Notes: a model not told the origin generated them from the sequence alone. Positions 7,719-16,631 are shown, counted from the stretch's first letter. The stretch: 64,000 nucleotides of DNA from Candidatus Chryseobacterium colombiense (GCA_029203185.1 CP119310.1:2108001-2172000), one strand, 5' to 3'. Program-made: numbers and translations.

Positions 7719-9182
7719 TTAGAGTTCTTTTCTTAGTCTTGCTACAGGAATATTCAGCTGTTCACGATATTTTGCGATCGTTCTTCTGGCAATATTATAG
7801 CCCTGCTCTTTTAAAATCACTACCAATGCATCGTCTGTCAATGGTTTTCTCTTGTTTTCTTTATCGATAACTTCCTGAAGGTGGGTTTTAATCTCTTTTG
7901 TCGAAACTTCTTCACCATCATCATTGGTTAAACTATCAGAGAATAAATCTTTAAGATAAACAATTCCGTTCGGAGTATCTGCATATTTACTTTTCACCAC
8001 CCTGGAAATTGTGGAAATATCAAAACCGGTAATATCTGCAATATCCTTTAAAATCATTGGTTTTAATGACTTCTCATCTCCGGTAATGAAATAATCTTTC
8101 TGGAATTTCACAATCGCAGTGATAGTCTGTAATAAAGTATTCTGACGCTGGTTAATGGCATCAATATACCATTTTGCCGCATCCAGCTTTTGTTTGATAA
8201 ACAAAGCTGCCTGCTTATGTTCTGCAGAATTCTTATCATGAGAATACGTTGATAAAATATCTTTATATTCCTCAGAAACCCTTAAAGTAGGCGCATTTTT
8301 GCTGTTCAGCATCGGAATTACCTGTCCGTCTTTTACCTGAATAACAAAATCGGGAATGATTTCCTGATTAATGGTTATAGTCTGAGTATCAAAATTGCCT
8401 CCTACTTTTGGTGATAATTTTGAAATTTCATCCAAAGCATCTTTCAGATCTTCTTCTTCAATATCATACTTCTGAATGATCTTATTATAATGCTTATTGG
8501 TAAGTGCATCAAACTGATGTCTCAAAATACTAGCCGCCAGAGAAACTGCTTTATCAGAGCTTACTTTCTTTTCAATCTGTAAAAGAAGGCATTCTTGTAA
8601 ATTTCTTGCACCCACACCGGATGGATCAAGCTTCTGAATATAGTTTTCAAGAATATCTTCTACTTTTTCTTTGGTCGTGTAAATCCCTTGGGAAAAAGCC
8701 AAATCATCTACAATCGATTTGATTTCTCTTCTCAAATATCCATCTGTATCCAGATTTCCTATGACGTATTCAGCAATTTTCACGTCTTCATCTGTAATAT
8801 TTACCAGGTGAATTTGCTCCATTAAGTAATCATATAAAGACTGACCTTCCGTCAGGAGACTTTCATTGTCAAACTCTTCATCATCAGGAGAATAGTTACT
8901 GGATGCCGTTTTATAGCTAGGTTCATCATCATAAAGGTATTCATTCACATCGAAATCCGTTTCAATACTTTCTGTACCCTCACTCTCGTAAGAATCTTCA
9001 AGAGAAGAATAATCATCTTCCTTAGAGTCTTCTTTTGCTATTTCCAACGCAGGATTTTCCTCTAACTCTCTTTCCAATTCCTCCTCAAACTCCAGAGTAT
9101 GAAGCTGAATAAGCTTCATCAACTGGATTTGCTGAGGCGCCAGCTTCTGTCCTAATTTGAGTTGTAAGTGTTGTTTAAGCAT
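7719..9182 (-). CDS. rpoN: RNA polymerase sigma-54 factor
   Basis: 487 residues, full length. Region I is Gln/Leu-rich (QKLAPQQIQLMKLIQLHTLE). It is followed by an acidic region II (about 50-115), the core-binding domain, and a C-terminal helix-turn-helix. The RpoN box ARRTIAKYRE lies near residue 465 and would contact the -24 element. Sigma-54 works only with AAA+ enhancer-binding proteins; none is encoded in this window. The gene is transcribed alone, downstream of the asnS terminator, and its leader holds an 8-base inverted repeat (9208-9242). Confidence 0.96.
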   Translation of the reverse strand: MLKQHLQLKLGQKLAPQQIQLMKLIQLHTLEFEEELERELEENPALEIAKEDSKEDDYSSLEDSYESEGTESIETDFDVNEYLYDDEPSYKTASSNYSPDDEEFDNESLLTEGQSLYDYLMEQIHLVNITDEDVKIAEYVIGNLDTDGYLRREIKSIVDDLAFSQGIYTTKEKVEDILENYIQKLDPSGVGARNLQECLLLQIEKKVSSDKAVSLAASILRHQFDALTNKHYNKIIQKYDIEEEDLKDALDEISKLSPKVGGNFDTQTITINQEIIPDFVIQVKDGQVIPMLNSKNAPTLRVSEEYKDILSTYSHDKNSAEHKQAALFIKQKLDAAKWYIDAINQRQNTLLQTITAIVKFQKDYFITGDEKSLKPMILKDIADITGFDISTISRVVKSKYADTPNGIVYLKDLFSDSLTNDDGEEVSTKEIKTHLQEVIDKENKRKPLTDDALVVILKEQGYNIARRTIAKYREQLNIPVARLRKEL

Positions 9183-9207
9183 ATCTGTCTTTGTGTTTTA
9201 ACATACA

Positions 9208-9242
9208 TATTCTACGAATTTAATAAATTTATTTGTAGAATA
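9208..9242. other. Inverted repeat in the rpoN leader
   Basis: TATTCTAC (9208-9215) and GTAGAATA (9235-9242) are perfect inverted copies with a 19-base AT-only spacer, 26-60 bases upstream of the rpoN start. It could be an operator or an mRNA hairpin; function unknown. Confidence 0.4.
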
Positions 9243-9302
9243 ATAATTTTTAGCACGATTTTTGTATTATAGATCTTTATAATAAACTATTTTAAATAAA
9301 CG

Positions 9303-9335
9303 AAAAAGCCTTAAAAATTACTTTAAGGCTTTTTG
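9303..9335 (-). terminator. Terminator after asnS
   Basis: Stem AAAAAGCCTTAAA / CTTTAAGGCTTTTT just downstream of the asnS stop on the minus strand, with T-tracts on either strand. Confidence 0.85.
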
Positions 9336-9339
9336 TTTT

Positions 9340-10788
9340 TTAGAATTCTGCGTTTTTCGGTGTTCTTGGGAAAGGAATTACATCCCTAATATTGGTCATT
9401 CCCGTTACGAAAAGAACTAACCTTTCTAGCCCTAATCCAAATCCTGCGTGTGGGACAGAACCGAATTTTCTGGTATCTAAATACCACCAAAGCTCATGTT
9501 CATCCACATGCATTTCTGCCATTTTCTGTTTCAGAACATCCAGTCTCGCTTCTCTTTCAGAACCTCCGATAATCTCTCCGATTCCAGGGAAAAGAACATC
9601 CATTGCCGCAACGGTTTTATTATCGTCATTCAGCTTCATATAGAACGCCTTTATTTCTTTCGGATAATCAAAAAGAACTACCGGGCTTTCGAAATGTTTT
9701 TCAACCAGATATCTTTCGTGCTCAGACTGAAGATCGGTTCCCCAGTTTTCAACCGGATAAGCGAATTTTCCTTTTTTATTTTCTTTAGAGTTCATCAGGA
9801 TCTCAATGGCTTCCGTATAAGAAACTCTCTTGAAACGTTTAGCAACAACATTTTCAAGTTTTTCGATCAATCCTTCTTTTGCTCTGTCTTTTTCTGCTTT
9901 TCCTTTTTGTTCTTCAGCAAAACGTTTATCTAAGAACTCCAGATCATCTTTACAGTTATCCAGTACATACTGAATCACATATTTCAGGAAATCTTCCGCC
10001 AAATCAATGTTGTCTTCAAGGTTATTGAAAGCAACTTCCGGCTCGATCATCCAGAATTCTGCCAAGTGACGCGTTGTGTTTGAGTTTTCTGCACGGAAAG
10101 TAGGTCCGAACGTATAAATCCTTCCCAATCCCATCGCTGCAGTTTCCCCTTCCAGCTGTCCTGAAACCGTTAAGTTTGTTTTTCTTCCGAAGAAATCCTG
10201 AGAGAAATCAATATCTCCCTGTTCATCTCTTGGAATATTATTTAAATCAAAGTTCGTTACTCCGAACATTTCTCCTGCCCCTTCTGCATCAGCACCCGTG
10301 ATGACAGGTGTGTTGATATAAAAGAACTGGTTTTGGTTAAAGAATGAATGCACTGCAAAACTAACAGCGTGACGCACTCTGAACACCGCTCCGAATAAGT
10401 TCGTTCTGAATCTTAAGTGAGCCTGATCTCTCAATGTTTCCAATGAGTGTTTTTTAGGCTGAAGAATCGTTTTATCTCTTTCCTCCGTAAAGTTATCTCC
10501 TAAAATAATAATCTTTTTAGCGATGATCTCTACCGTTTGTCCAGCTCCCTGACTTTCTACAACTTCACCTACCACTTTCAAAGAAGCCGCGGTACTGATT
10601 TTACTAATAATCTCTTCGTCGAAATTTTCGAAATCAACAACTATTTGCAAATTATTAATCGTAGAACCATCATTAAGCGCAATGAAGCGATTAGAACGGA
10701 ACGCTCTTACCCAGCCGTAAACCGTAATGTCATGATGTAATACTTTCTTGTAATCCTGTAGGATTTCCTTAATGGTCTGCTTTTTCAT
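9340..10788 (-). CDS. asnS: Asparagine--tRNA ligase
   Basis: 482 residues, full length for the class IIb enzyme that charges tRNA-Asn. The N-terminal OB-fold domain (about 1-120) carries VYGWVRAFRSNRFIALNDGS. The catalytic domain has motif 2 with FRAENSNTTRHLAEFWMIEPE and motif 3 GFGLGLERLVLFVTG near the C-terminus. The final NIRDVIPFPRTPKNAEF is typical of AsnRS rather than AspRS. The insertion around residues 280-330 is usual for the Bacteroidetes form. It is read from its own promoter region at about 10826. Confidence 0.97.
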   Translation of the reverse strand: MKKQTIKEILQDYKKVLHHDITVYGWVRAFRSNRFIALNDGSTINNLQIVVDFENFDEEIISKISTAASLKVVGEVVESQGAGQTVEIIAKKIIILGDNFTEERDKTILQPKKHSLETLRDQAHLRFRTNLFGAVFRVRHAVSFAVHSFFNQNQFFYINTPVITGADAEGAGEMFGVTNFDLNNIPRDEQGDIDFSQDFFGRKTNLTVSGQLEGETAAMGLGRIYTFGPTFRAENSNTTRHLAEFWMIEPEVAFNNLEDNIDLAEDFLKYVIQYVLDNCKDDLEFLDKRFAEEQKGKAEKDRAKEGLIEKLENVVAKRFKRVSYTEAIEILMNSKENKKGKFAYPVENWGTDLQSEHERYLVEKHFESPVVLFDYPKEIKAFYMKLNDDNKTVAAMDVLFPGIGEIIGGSEREARLDVLKQKMAEMHVDEHELWWYLDTRKFGSVPHAGFGLGLERLVLFVTGMTNIRDVIPFPRTPKNAEF

Positions 10789-10825
10789 TTGTTGATTAAA
10801 ATTTTTGTATAAAAATTAATGTGTG

Positions 10826-10833
10826 CAAAGTTA
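10826..10833 (-). promoter_or_regulatory. Candidate -7 element of asnS
   Basis: TAACTTTG on the minus strand, 37 bases before the asnS ATG at 10788. It abuts the T-tract of the upstream gene's terminator. Confidence 0.5.
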
Positions 10834-10867
10834 CAAAAAAACAGCGCAACTTAATGGTTACGCTATC
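10833..10867 (-). terminator. Terminator after the CDP-alcohol phosphatidyltransferase gene
   Basis: On the minus strand AGCGTAAC...GTTGCGCT forms a stem with one mismatch, followed by a seven-T run. It lies 57 bases past the stop at 10924. Confidence 0.65.
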
Positions 10868-10923
10868 TTAATTAAAAATTGATTTATCGATTATTTAATA
10901 AAAAACTATGCTTTAAATATGAA

Positions 10924-11523
10924 CTAATTAAAGAAGATTGATTTTTTACGCTTTTTTCCATTGCGAATTCTCCAGGCATGATAGGAACTCGGAACATCAT
11001 ACTGCCATTTTGGAAGAAGTAAAATGATAAGGATAACATCGATATGGGAAATAAATCCTAATCCCACTGTGAGATAAAAAGCCCAACCTGCCTGTTGAAA
11101 TCCAATTAAATAAGTAAAAGCAATCAGCAGACTTACTCCCCACATTTTTGATAAAAAAGCATGAGTACAGGTTTCCTTACCGAATTTCAGAATACTTATA
11201 ATATAGCATAAAGCTTCCATCCCGAAAATTAGCACGATTCCTTCCCACTGTTTTTTTATTAGTTCAGGATTTAAAAAGTAAGCAGCAAACCCCAACGAAA
11301 GCCAGAAAACCAGATCGGTCTGACTATCCAATCTTCTTAGTTTTTCGGAAGAAACACCAACTTTACGGGCAATAATTCCATCGAAAATATCTGTTAACAA
11401 CCCGAAATACATTAATGCTAAAATTAAAAATCCGGATTCCTCTCCTTCGAAATAAGCTAATGAAAAGATGATGGGTGCAAGAATAAATCTTGTAGCAATT
11501 AAAATGTAGGGTAATGTTTTCAT
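10924..11523 (-). CDS. CDP-alcohol phosphatidyltransferase family membrane protein
   Basis: 199-residue integral membrane protein with about five or six hydrophobic segments. The family signature DxxDGxxAR is present as DIFDGIIAR near residues 43-51, and the downstream aspartates are kept (LDSQTD). In the canonical pattern a glycine follows eight residues after AR; here it is Leu (KVGVSSEK-L-RRLD). This may alter activity or substrate. The family transfers phosphatidyl groups from CDP-diacylglycerol to an alcohol; the acceptor here is unknown. The C-terminus is strongly basic (RIRNGKKRKKS). It starts 8 bases after the lipoprotein gene upstream, so both are likely one operon. Confidence 0.8.
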   Translation of the reverse strand: MKTLPYILIATRFILAPIIFSLAYFEGEESGFLILALMYFGLLTDIFDGIIARKVGVSSEKLRRLDSQTDLVFWLSLGFAAYFLNPELIKKQWEGIVLIFGMEALCYIISILKFGKETCTHAFLSKMWGVSLLIAFTYLIGFQQAGWAFYLTVGLGFISHIDVILIILLLPKWQYDVPSSYHAWRIRNGKKRKKSIFFN

Positions 11524-11531
11524 TATAAATA

Positions 11532-12098
11532 TTATTGGATTTTTTTATATTTTTCAGCATAATTAATAGTGTAACCAGCCCACATTATAAACAAAGCCGC
11601 ACCACTGTTATCATAATAGTCCTGAATCAGTAAATTCTTTTGGGCAGTAAGACCAATTCTACTTTGAAAACTTTGACATCCACCAAATAAAAAAGGAATT
11701 CCATGACATTTTGAGGTATAATTACTCAAGGAAAGCAAACCGCTTTTGAGGGTGGCATTGTATTTAAAAGAATATTTCAAAGAATCATTTTTTAAAAGCT
11801 TAAAGTCTATTTCGTATGTTTTGGGTTTGGCTAAAGGGGTTGATCTTATAATAACCTTATCACAATCTGCAATTTTAGAATTATTCAAATTAATCATTCC
11901 TGCGAAGTCTCTCGTTTCCTCAGATTTTTTATTTCCGGCATTAATATGTTCATATCCTTTAAATTCGTATTCTCCATCAATCATCAAAATATTTTCTTTG
12001 GTAATAATCGACAAATCATCTTTAATCATTTTTCTATTGAAAGTCGTACAGGAATTAAGAATCAGAACAACTACGGAAAGTATACATAACTTTTTCAT
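11532..12098 (-). CDS. Lipoprotein of unknown function
   Basis: 188 residues. Signal MKKLCILSVVVLILNSC has a lipobox LNSC with acceptor Cys17. The mature part is mainly beta with several Lys/Asn-rich turns, and two cysteines in CHGIPFLFGGC (about 146-156) may pair. A late hydrophobic stretch (AALFIMWAGYTI) is too short to be a firm membrane segment. I do not recognise the family. It is followed after 8 bases by the phosphatidyltransferase-like gene and is divergent from the helix-turn-helix regulator at 12205. Confidence 0.7.
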   Translation of the reverse strand: MKKLCILSVVVLILNSCTTFNRKMIKDDLSIITKENILMIDGEYEFKGYEHINAGNKKSEETRDFAGMINLNNSKIADCDKVIIRSTPLAKPKTYEIDFKLLKNDSLKYSFKYNATLKSGLLSLSNYTSKCHGIPFLFGGCQSFQSRIGLTAQKNLLIQDYYDNSGAALFIMWAGYTINYAEKYKKIQ

Positions 12099-12123
12099 GG
12101 CTCATTTATTTAAAATTATACTT

Positions 12124-12131
12124 CAAAATTA
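12124..12131 (-). promoter_or_regulatory. Candidate -7 element of the lipoprotein/phosphatidyltransferase operon
   Basis: TAATTTTG on the minus strand, 25 bases upstream of the lipoprotein ATG at 12098. Confidence 0.45.
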
Positions 12132-12180
12132 TCTGCGAAAAACACAAATCCGAATGCGAAAAAAAATTAAAATAAATAAG

Positions 12181-12188
12181 TACATTTG
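12181..12188 (+). promoter_or_regulatory. Candidate -7 element of the helix-turn-helix regulator
   Basis: TACATTTG matches TAnnTTTG, 16 bases before the ATG chosen at 12205. This supports that start over the long upstream extension of the frame. Confidence 0.5.
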
Positions 12189-12204
12189 TGAAAATCACAA
12201 AACC

Positions 12205-13131
12205 ATGCATCAGGAACGTTTGCTTAAGGAAATCCGAAAGAAAATTGGCGACAAATCGCTGATCGACGAAATTGCGAATATCCTGAATATTAGTTATGAT
12301 GCAGCTCATAGAAGAACTTCCCTGAAAGCTAAGTTCAGTTTTGAAGAAGGTCTGGAACTTGCAAAATATTACCAGATTCCGGTGAATCAGTTTATTACTT
12401 CAGATCAGCAGATTGTAGCACAAAAAACTACAGCGGTAACAGAAACAAACGATTTAAAGTCATTTTTCCAAAATAACCTCAACGTTTTTGAAAATCTCCC
12501 TCTTTCAGATGGAATGACGATTTATTATTCAGCCAAGGATATTCCGTTTTTTTATACACTTTCAGACAATTTACTTTCCCGTTTTAAAATTTATGTATGG
12601 ATGAATCTGCTGAATGCGAAACAGGTATTCATTCCATTTCTTCAGTTTTCTCCACCTAATTTCGAACCTAATACAAAGGAGTTAAAGAAGAAATATGAAG
12701 AACAAAATGTGGTAGAATTATGGAATGACATGACGGTTTCCAGTATTTTGCAACAGATTTTATTTTACTATGAAACCGGACTTCTGAAAACCCATGAAGC
12801 CCGCATTATTCTTGAGGAATTAAAAGAATTAATCGAATATATTGAGCAAAAAACAGAAAATGATTCAAAATTTCATCTCTATGAAAATGAATTGATGCAT
12901 CTTTCGAATGATATCTTTTTTCATCATCCGCAACAGTCGCTTTTTGCTTTACCGGCAAATATGTTCGGCTATATTTTGATTAATGATGCTAAAACTTGCA
13001 ATGAGACCAAGAATTATTTTGAACATCAGATCAAAAATTCAAAATCTTTGGGAACATCCGGAAATCGTGACCGGAAAATATTTTTCAATAAAATATATGG
13101 CCAGATTGAGAATTTAAAACAAAAGTTATAA
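12205..13131 (+). CDS. Helix-turn-helix transcriptional regulator, large C-terminal domain
   Basis: 308 residues from the ATG at 12205. The reading frame is open much further upstream, but that part overlaps the divergent lipoprotein gene and the promoter. Residues 1-60 form an N-terminal helix-turn-helix (LLKEIRKKIGDKSLIDEIAN then ISYDAAHRRTS), which looks like an XRE-type DNA-binding fold. The rest (about 75-308) is a helical region without recognised motif, with the aromatic segment YYETGLLKTHEARIILEELK. Flavobacteriia have many such regulators with an unknown sensor domain. One base separates its stop from the start of the broken AraC regulator, so the two were probably co-transcribed. 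The target is unknown; the divergent lipoprotein operon is the nearest candidate. Confidence 0.75.
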   Translation: MHQERLLKEIRKKIGDKSLIDEIANILNISYDAAHRRTSLKAKFSFEEGLELAKYYQIPVNQFITSDQQIVAQKTTAVTETNDLKSFFQNNLNVFENLPLSDGMTIYYSAKDIPFFYTLSDNLLSRFKIYVWMNLLNAKQVFIPFLQFSPPNFEPNTKELKKKYEEQNVVELWNDMTVSSILQQILFYYETGLLKTHEARIILEELKELIEYIEQKTENDSKFHLYENELMHLSNDIFFHHPQQSLFALPANMFGYILINDAKTCNETKNYFEHQIKNSKSLGTSGNRDRKIFFNKIYGQIENLKQKL

Positions 13132-13132
13132 T

Positions 13133-13618
13133 ATGAAAAACCTTCGTAATGGGCAATTTTTTGGAGAGACCAACGAGACCATCAGTTTCGATGGAATCAC
13201 CATTACAGATACAGAATACACCCATCCTTTTGTTGATATCCATCAGCTTTTGCTGAATGTTTTCAATCAATTATCCGATCAGAAAAGAAGCTCAGAAAAG
13301 AAACCGCTTTGGGTAAAACATATTGATGAAATCTTGCATGAACATTTCTCAGAAAAACTGAATTTAGTTGAGCTATCTAAAACACTGAGTATTCAACCGA
13401 TGCATTTGAGCAGGGATTTTCAGAAATATTTTCAATGTAATCTGGGTGAATATCTGAGAAAATTAAAAGTTGAAAGATCTTTGCCTCTTTTGAATAAATT
13501 TGAGACTTTATGAGAAGTTGCACTGGAATGTGGATTTTCAGACCAGAGCCATTTTATCCGCTGTTTTAAGGAAAACATTGGAATTACACCTTTGAAATAC
13601 CAGAAGCTTTTAAAATGA
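13133..13618 (+). pseudogene. Remnant of an AraC-family regulator (internal deletion plus in-frame stop)
   Basis: The first 30 or so residues (NGQFFGETNETISF, then TDTEYTHPFVD) match the start of AraC regulators with an N-terminal cupin. The text then jumps at about residue 36 straight into the linker (IHQLLLNVFNQLSDQ) and the AraC helix-turn-helix domain (LVELSKTLSIQPMHLSRDFQ). About 110-120 residues of the sensor domain appear to be missing. A TGA at 13511-13513 also interrupts the DNA-binding domain: beyond it the same frame reads EVALECGFSDQSHFIRCFKE, the second helix-turn-helix, and ends at 13618. Two separate lesions make an assembly error unlikely, and the gene is probably dead. The piece 13133-13513 alone would be a 126-residue protein. 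Confidence 0.85.
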
Positions 13619-13770
13619 TCTTCTCATTTTGTCAATTCTCATATAGCCGAATAGATTCTTCACACCGCTTCTCTTTGTTGACAGCCTGCATTAGCAGTAC
13701 ATATTACATGGAGTGCAAAAAGAAAATCAAAAATGTTAATTTCATTCTATTTTTTCTAAAAACTGATATC

Positions 13771-13778
13771 TATTTTTG
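13771..13778 (+). promoter_or_regulatory. Candidate -7 element of the serine hydrolase gene
   Basis: TATTTTTG matches TAnnTTTG, 17 bases before the ATG at 13796. Confidence 0.45.
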
Positions 13779-13795
13779 TTAAGATAAAATTGACA

Positions 13796-15439
13796 ATGAA
13801 ACCAATCATCTTTTTTGTGTTAGTACTTATGTCTGGTTTGTCTTCTGGACAAACTTCAAACATCATTGAGCCTGAAAAAATTGAAAACTCCGTTCAAAAA
13901 AATCATTTGAACAAAATTATGTTTTTAGACAGAGTCATTCCTCTAGAAAAGACAAAAGAAAGTGATTTCCTAAAAACCATGACATTCCAGGAGGATAAAG
14001 ATTTTGATATTCGTGTTTTTCTCGGTAATTCATTGGTCAATTATTTACACCAGCTTGAACCTCATTTGACTACAGATGAACTCCTGAAAAACGGAAACTA
14101 TCAATTCAATTTCATCGTTGACGGAAAATTAATATATACTGAAAATCTGAATCCGGGAGCAGGAACTGCAGAAAGTAAAAAAAACAAAACCAATTTTAGA
14201 ATTCCTTTTATAAGCGCAACAAACGAGGATTCCTGGGGAAGATATTTGTGGATGCGTTTCTATCTTGCCAATAATGGAATTGATGCATTGGAACCGGGAA
14301 ATCACATCCTGAACATTGAAATAAAACCTTACTTAAAAACATCAGCCTTGAAAGTAGGAAATGTAATTGCTGAAGGAGAGCTTCAACTAATTATTCCTAA
14401 AAAAAGTATTTCTGAACAACAAATTACAGTCCAGAATATCAAACCGGGAAGTGGCTGGAAAGTTTCCGAAGAGAAATTCACTACTGAACGGATAAGAGCT
14501 TTGAATCAAAGAATAGCAGAAGACAGGTTTCGTGACATTACCGGAATTGTTGTGATAAAAAATGAGAAACTGCTGTTGGAAGAATATTTTAACGGATATA
14601 AAAGAGACAGTTTAAATGATACGCGCTCTGTTGGAAAATCCTTTTCCTCAGCATTAATGGGAATAGCAATAAAAGAGGGTTATATTAAAAGTGAAAATCA
14701 AAGCCTGAAAGAATTTTATAATACAGAACAATTCAATAATTATTCATCTAAAAAAGACAGCGTTACCATTAAAAGCTTACTCACCATGAGCTCTGCTTTC
14801 GACGGAAATGATGAAGATTATGAATCTCCCGGAAATGAAGAAAATATGTACCCGACCGACAATTGGATAAAGTTTGTTATGGATCTTCCTATGACCGAAA
14901 ACAAAATCGGAAAAATCTGGAATTACTTTACCGCGGGAGTAGTTTTGACAGGAGATATTCTGGATAAATCTATTCCAAACGGACTGGAATATTACGCTGA
15001 TAAAAAACTTTTCCAACCTCTCGGAATTAAAGAGTATAAATGGCAATTCACCCCTCAACACAAACCTTCTTTGGCGGGAGGACTAAGAATGAAAGCTTTA
15101 GATTTCGCCAGATTCGGACAGCTTTATAAAAACAACGGAATCTGGAATGGAAAACAGATTTTGGATCAAACATGGATTAAAAAGTCTTTTACCAATTATT
15201 TTTCTGATTATAAAAACTTTGAAGGTTATGGGTATCTGTTCTGGAGAAAAGTGTATAAAGTTGGTAACAAAGAATTTGAATCCTATCAGTCCAATGGAAA
15301 TGGAGGAAACAAAATTATCATCTTTACAGAAATACCAGTCGTGATAGTTATTACAGCAAAAGCATATAATAAACCTTACGCACATTCTCAAGCTGATAAA
15401 ATTGTACAGGATTATTTATTACCCGCAATTAGTGAGTAA
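13796..15439 (+). CDS. Exported serine hydrolase, class C beta-lactamase-like
   Basis: 547 residues from the ATG at 13796 (a TTG two codons earlier is less likely). Signal peptide to about residue 20 (LSSG-QT). A beta-rich N-terminal domain of about 200 residues precedes the penicillin-binding-like domain. There the nucleophile motif SxxK is SVGK at 278-281 and the tyrosine loop is WNYFTAG with Y377. The third motif is replaced by a GNGGNK region near 500, as often in the wider family. Such proteins include DD-peptidases, esterases and peptide hydrolases; true beta-lactamase activity is not implied. It is a single gene facing rimM, and no terminator is obvious after it. Confidence 0.85.
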   Translation: MKPIIFFVLVLMSGLSSGQTSNIIEPEKIENSVQKNHLNKIMFLDRVIPLEKTKESDFLKTMTFQEDKDFDIRVFLGNSLVNYLHQLEPHLTTDELLKNGNYQFNFIVDGKLIYTENLNPGAGTAESKKNKTNFRIPFISATNEDSWGRYLWMRFYLANNGIDALEPGNHILNIEIKPYLKTSALKVGNVIAEGELQLIIPKKSISEQQITVQNIKPGSGWKVSEEKFTTERIRALNQRIAEDRFRDITGIVVIKNEKLLLEEYFNGYKRDSLNDTRSVGKSFSSALMGIAIKEGYIKSENQSLKEFYNTEQFNNYSSKKDSVTIKSLLTMSSAFDGNDEDYESPGNEENMYPTDNWIKFVMDLPMTENKIGKIWNYFTAGVVLTGDILDKSIPNGLEYYADKKLFQPLGIKEYKWQFTPQHKPSLAGGLRMKALDFARFGQLYKNNGIWNGKQILDQTWIKKSFTNYFSDYKNFEGYGYLFWRKVYKVGNKEFESYQSNGNGGNKIIIFTEIPVVIVITAKAYNKPYAHSQADKIVQDYLLPAISE

Positions 15440-15518
15440 TAATTGGCAGGAACAATAAAATATTGTGAATAAAATGAATGTTCAGTGGTGAATTGCTCAC
15501 CAACATCAAAAAGAAAAA

Positions 15519-16061
15519 TTATTCGTCTTTTTTAGAAGGAACTAAAAAGACATCAATAAGACCTTCAGGAAGTTCCATTTTAATGAATCTTTCTTCTCTG
15601 TTTACTTCAATAATCCAGTCTTTAATAGTAGGAATTACCACTTCTTTTCCGTCCAGATTGGTAATAAAATATACTTGTGCCGTTTGATCATTTACAGATC
15701 TGATCACACCGCAGTCATTTTCGTTTTCATCGAAGATATTATATCCGATGATTTCGTGATAGTAGAATTGCTTTCCTGATAGTTTTGGCAGTGAAGTCAA
15801 TGGTAAATAAACATTCTTACCTAGAGACTGGTCAACCAAAGCTTCTGTAGAGTTTTTAAAAGCAATATTAAGAGCATCAAGTTTGCTCCATGATGATTTT
15901 TCAATAAAAAAAGGAACCAATAATCCGTTGATTTCAACGAATATTGATTCCAGTTTATTGTAAAGCTCGGGTTGGTCTGTATCCAGTTTAAGGATTACGT
16001 TTCCCGCAAGTCCGTGTCTGCGTGTGATTTTTCCTAATAAATAGCAATCTTCTTTACGCAT
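15519..16061 (-). CDS. rimM: Ribosome maturation factor RimM
   Basis: 180 residues, normal length. RimM binds ribosomal protein S19 and helps 16S rRNA 3'-domain maturation. The N-terminal RimM beta-barrel begins KEDCYLLGKITRRHGLAGNV, and the C-terminal PRC-barrel ends with KEVVIPTIKDWIIEVN and GLIDVF. It lies 12 bases after rpsP on the same strand, the usual rpsP-rimM order (trmD is not next here; the following gene is convergent). Confidence 0.95.
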   Translation of the reverse strand: MRKEDCYLLGKITRRHGLAGNVILKLDTDQPELYNKLESIFVEINGLLVPFFIEKSSWSKLDALNIAFKNSTEALVDQSLGKNVYLPLTSLPKLSGKQFYYHEIIGYNIFDENENDCGVIRSVNDQTAQVYFITNLDGKEVVIPTIKDWIIEVNREERFIKMELPEGLIDVFLVPSKKDE

Positions 16062-16073
16062 ACCGGAATTTTC

Positions 16074-16631
16074 TTAAGCTTCAGTATTTTCTTCTGTAGA
16101 TTCAGCAGCAGCTTCTCCTTCTGTAGCAACTTCTTCAGCAGGTGCATTAGCAGCTTCTTCAGCAGCCTTAGCATCAGCTTCAGCTTGTGCAGCAGCAGCG
16201 ATTCTAGCTTCATTTACTTTTACTTCAGCTTCTAAAGCAGCTTTCTTAGCGTCAGATTTAGCAGTTGCCAAACCTTCTACTTTACCTTGTACTTTAGAAT
16301 CTTTAGCTTCTACCCAAGCATTGAATCTTTTTTCAGCTTCAGCCTCATCAAAAGCTCCTTTAGCAACACCACCTTGTAAGTGTTTTTTGTAAAGTGCACC
16401 TTTGTAAGAAAGAATAGCTCTTGCAGTATCAGTTGGCTGAGCACCGTTGTTTAACCACTTCACAGCAGAATCAACGTTCAAATCGATAGTTGCAGGGTTA
16501 GTAATTGGGTTGTAAGTTCCTAGTTTTTCGATGAATCTACCATCTCTTCTTGATCTAGAATCTGCAACCACGATGTGGAAGAAAGGTCTCCCTTTTGATC
16601 CGTGTCTTTGTAATCTGATTTTTACTGACAT
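16074..16631 (-). CDS. rpsP: Small ribosomal subunit protein bS16 with long C-terminal extension
   Basis: 185 residues. Residues 1-80 are a standard bS16 (MSVKIRLQRHGSKGRPFFHI, then RFIEKLGTYNP and WLNNGAQPTDT). The remaining 100 residues are an Ala/Glu/Lys-rich extension, predicted helical and then disordered and acidic (EEVATEGEAAAESTEENTEA). The extension is typical of Flavobacteriia; its role is not known. It is first gene of the rpsP-rimM operon. The codon pattern is strongly biased, as expected for high expression. Confidence 0.96.
   Translation of the reverse strand: MSVKIRLQRHGSKGRPFFHIVVADSRSRRDGRFIEKLGTYNPITNPATIDLNVDSAVKWLNNGAQPTDTARAILSYKGALYKKHLQGGVAKGAFDEAEAEKRFNAWVEAKDSKVQGKVEGLATAKSDAKKAALEAEVKVNEARIAAAAQAEADAKAAEEAANAPAEEVATEGEAAAESTEENTEA

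Noticed and set aside
11746..12204. Long N-terminal extension of the helix-turn-helix regulator
   Set aside because: It overlaps the divergent lipoprotein gene and its promoter, and the family starts at about MHQERLLKEI. The -7 element at 12181 fits the ATG at 12205.
13796..15439. Beta-lactamase resistance gene
   Set aside because: The motifs are those of the broad class C-like hydrolase family, the KTG-type third motif is not seen, and a large extra N-terminal domain is present.
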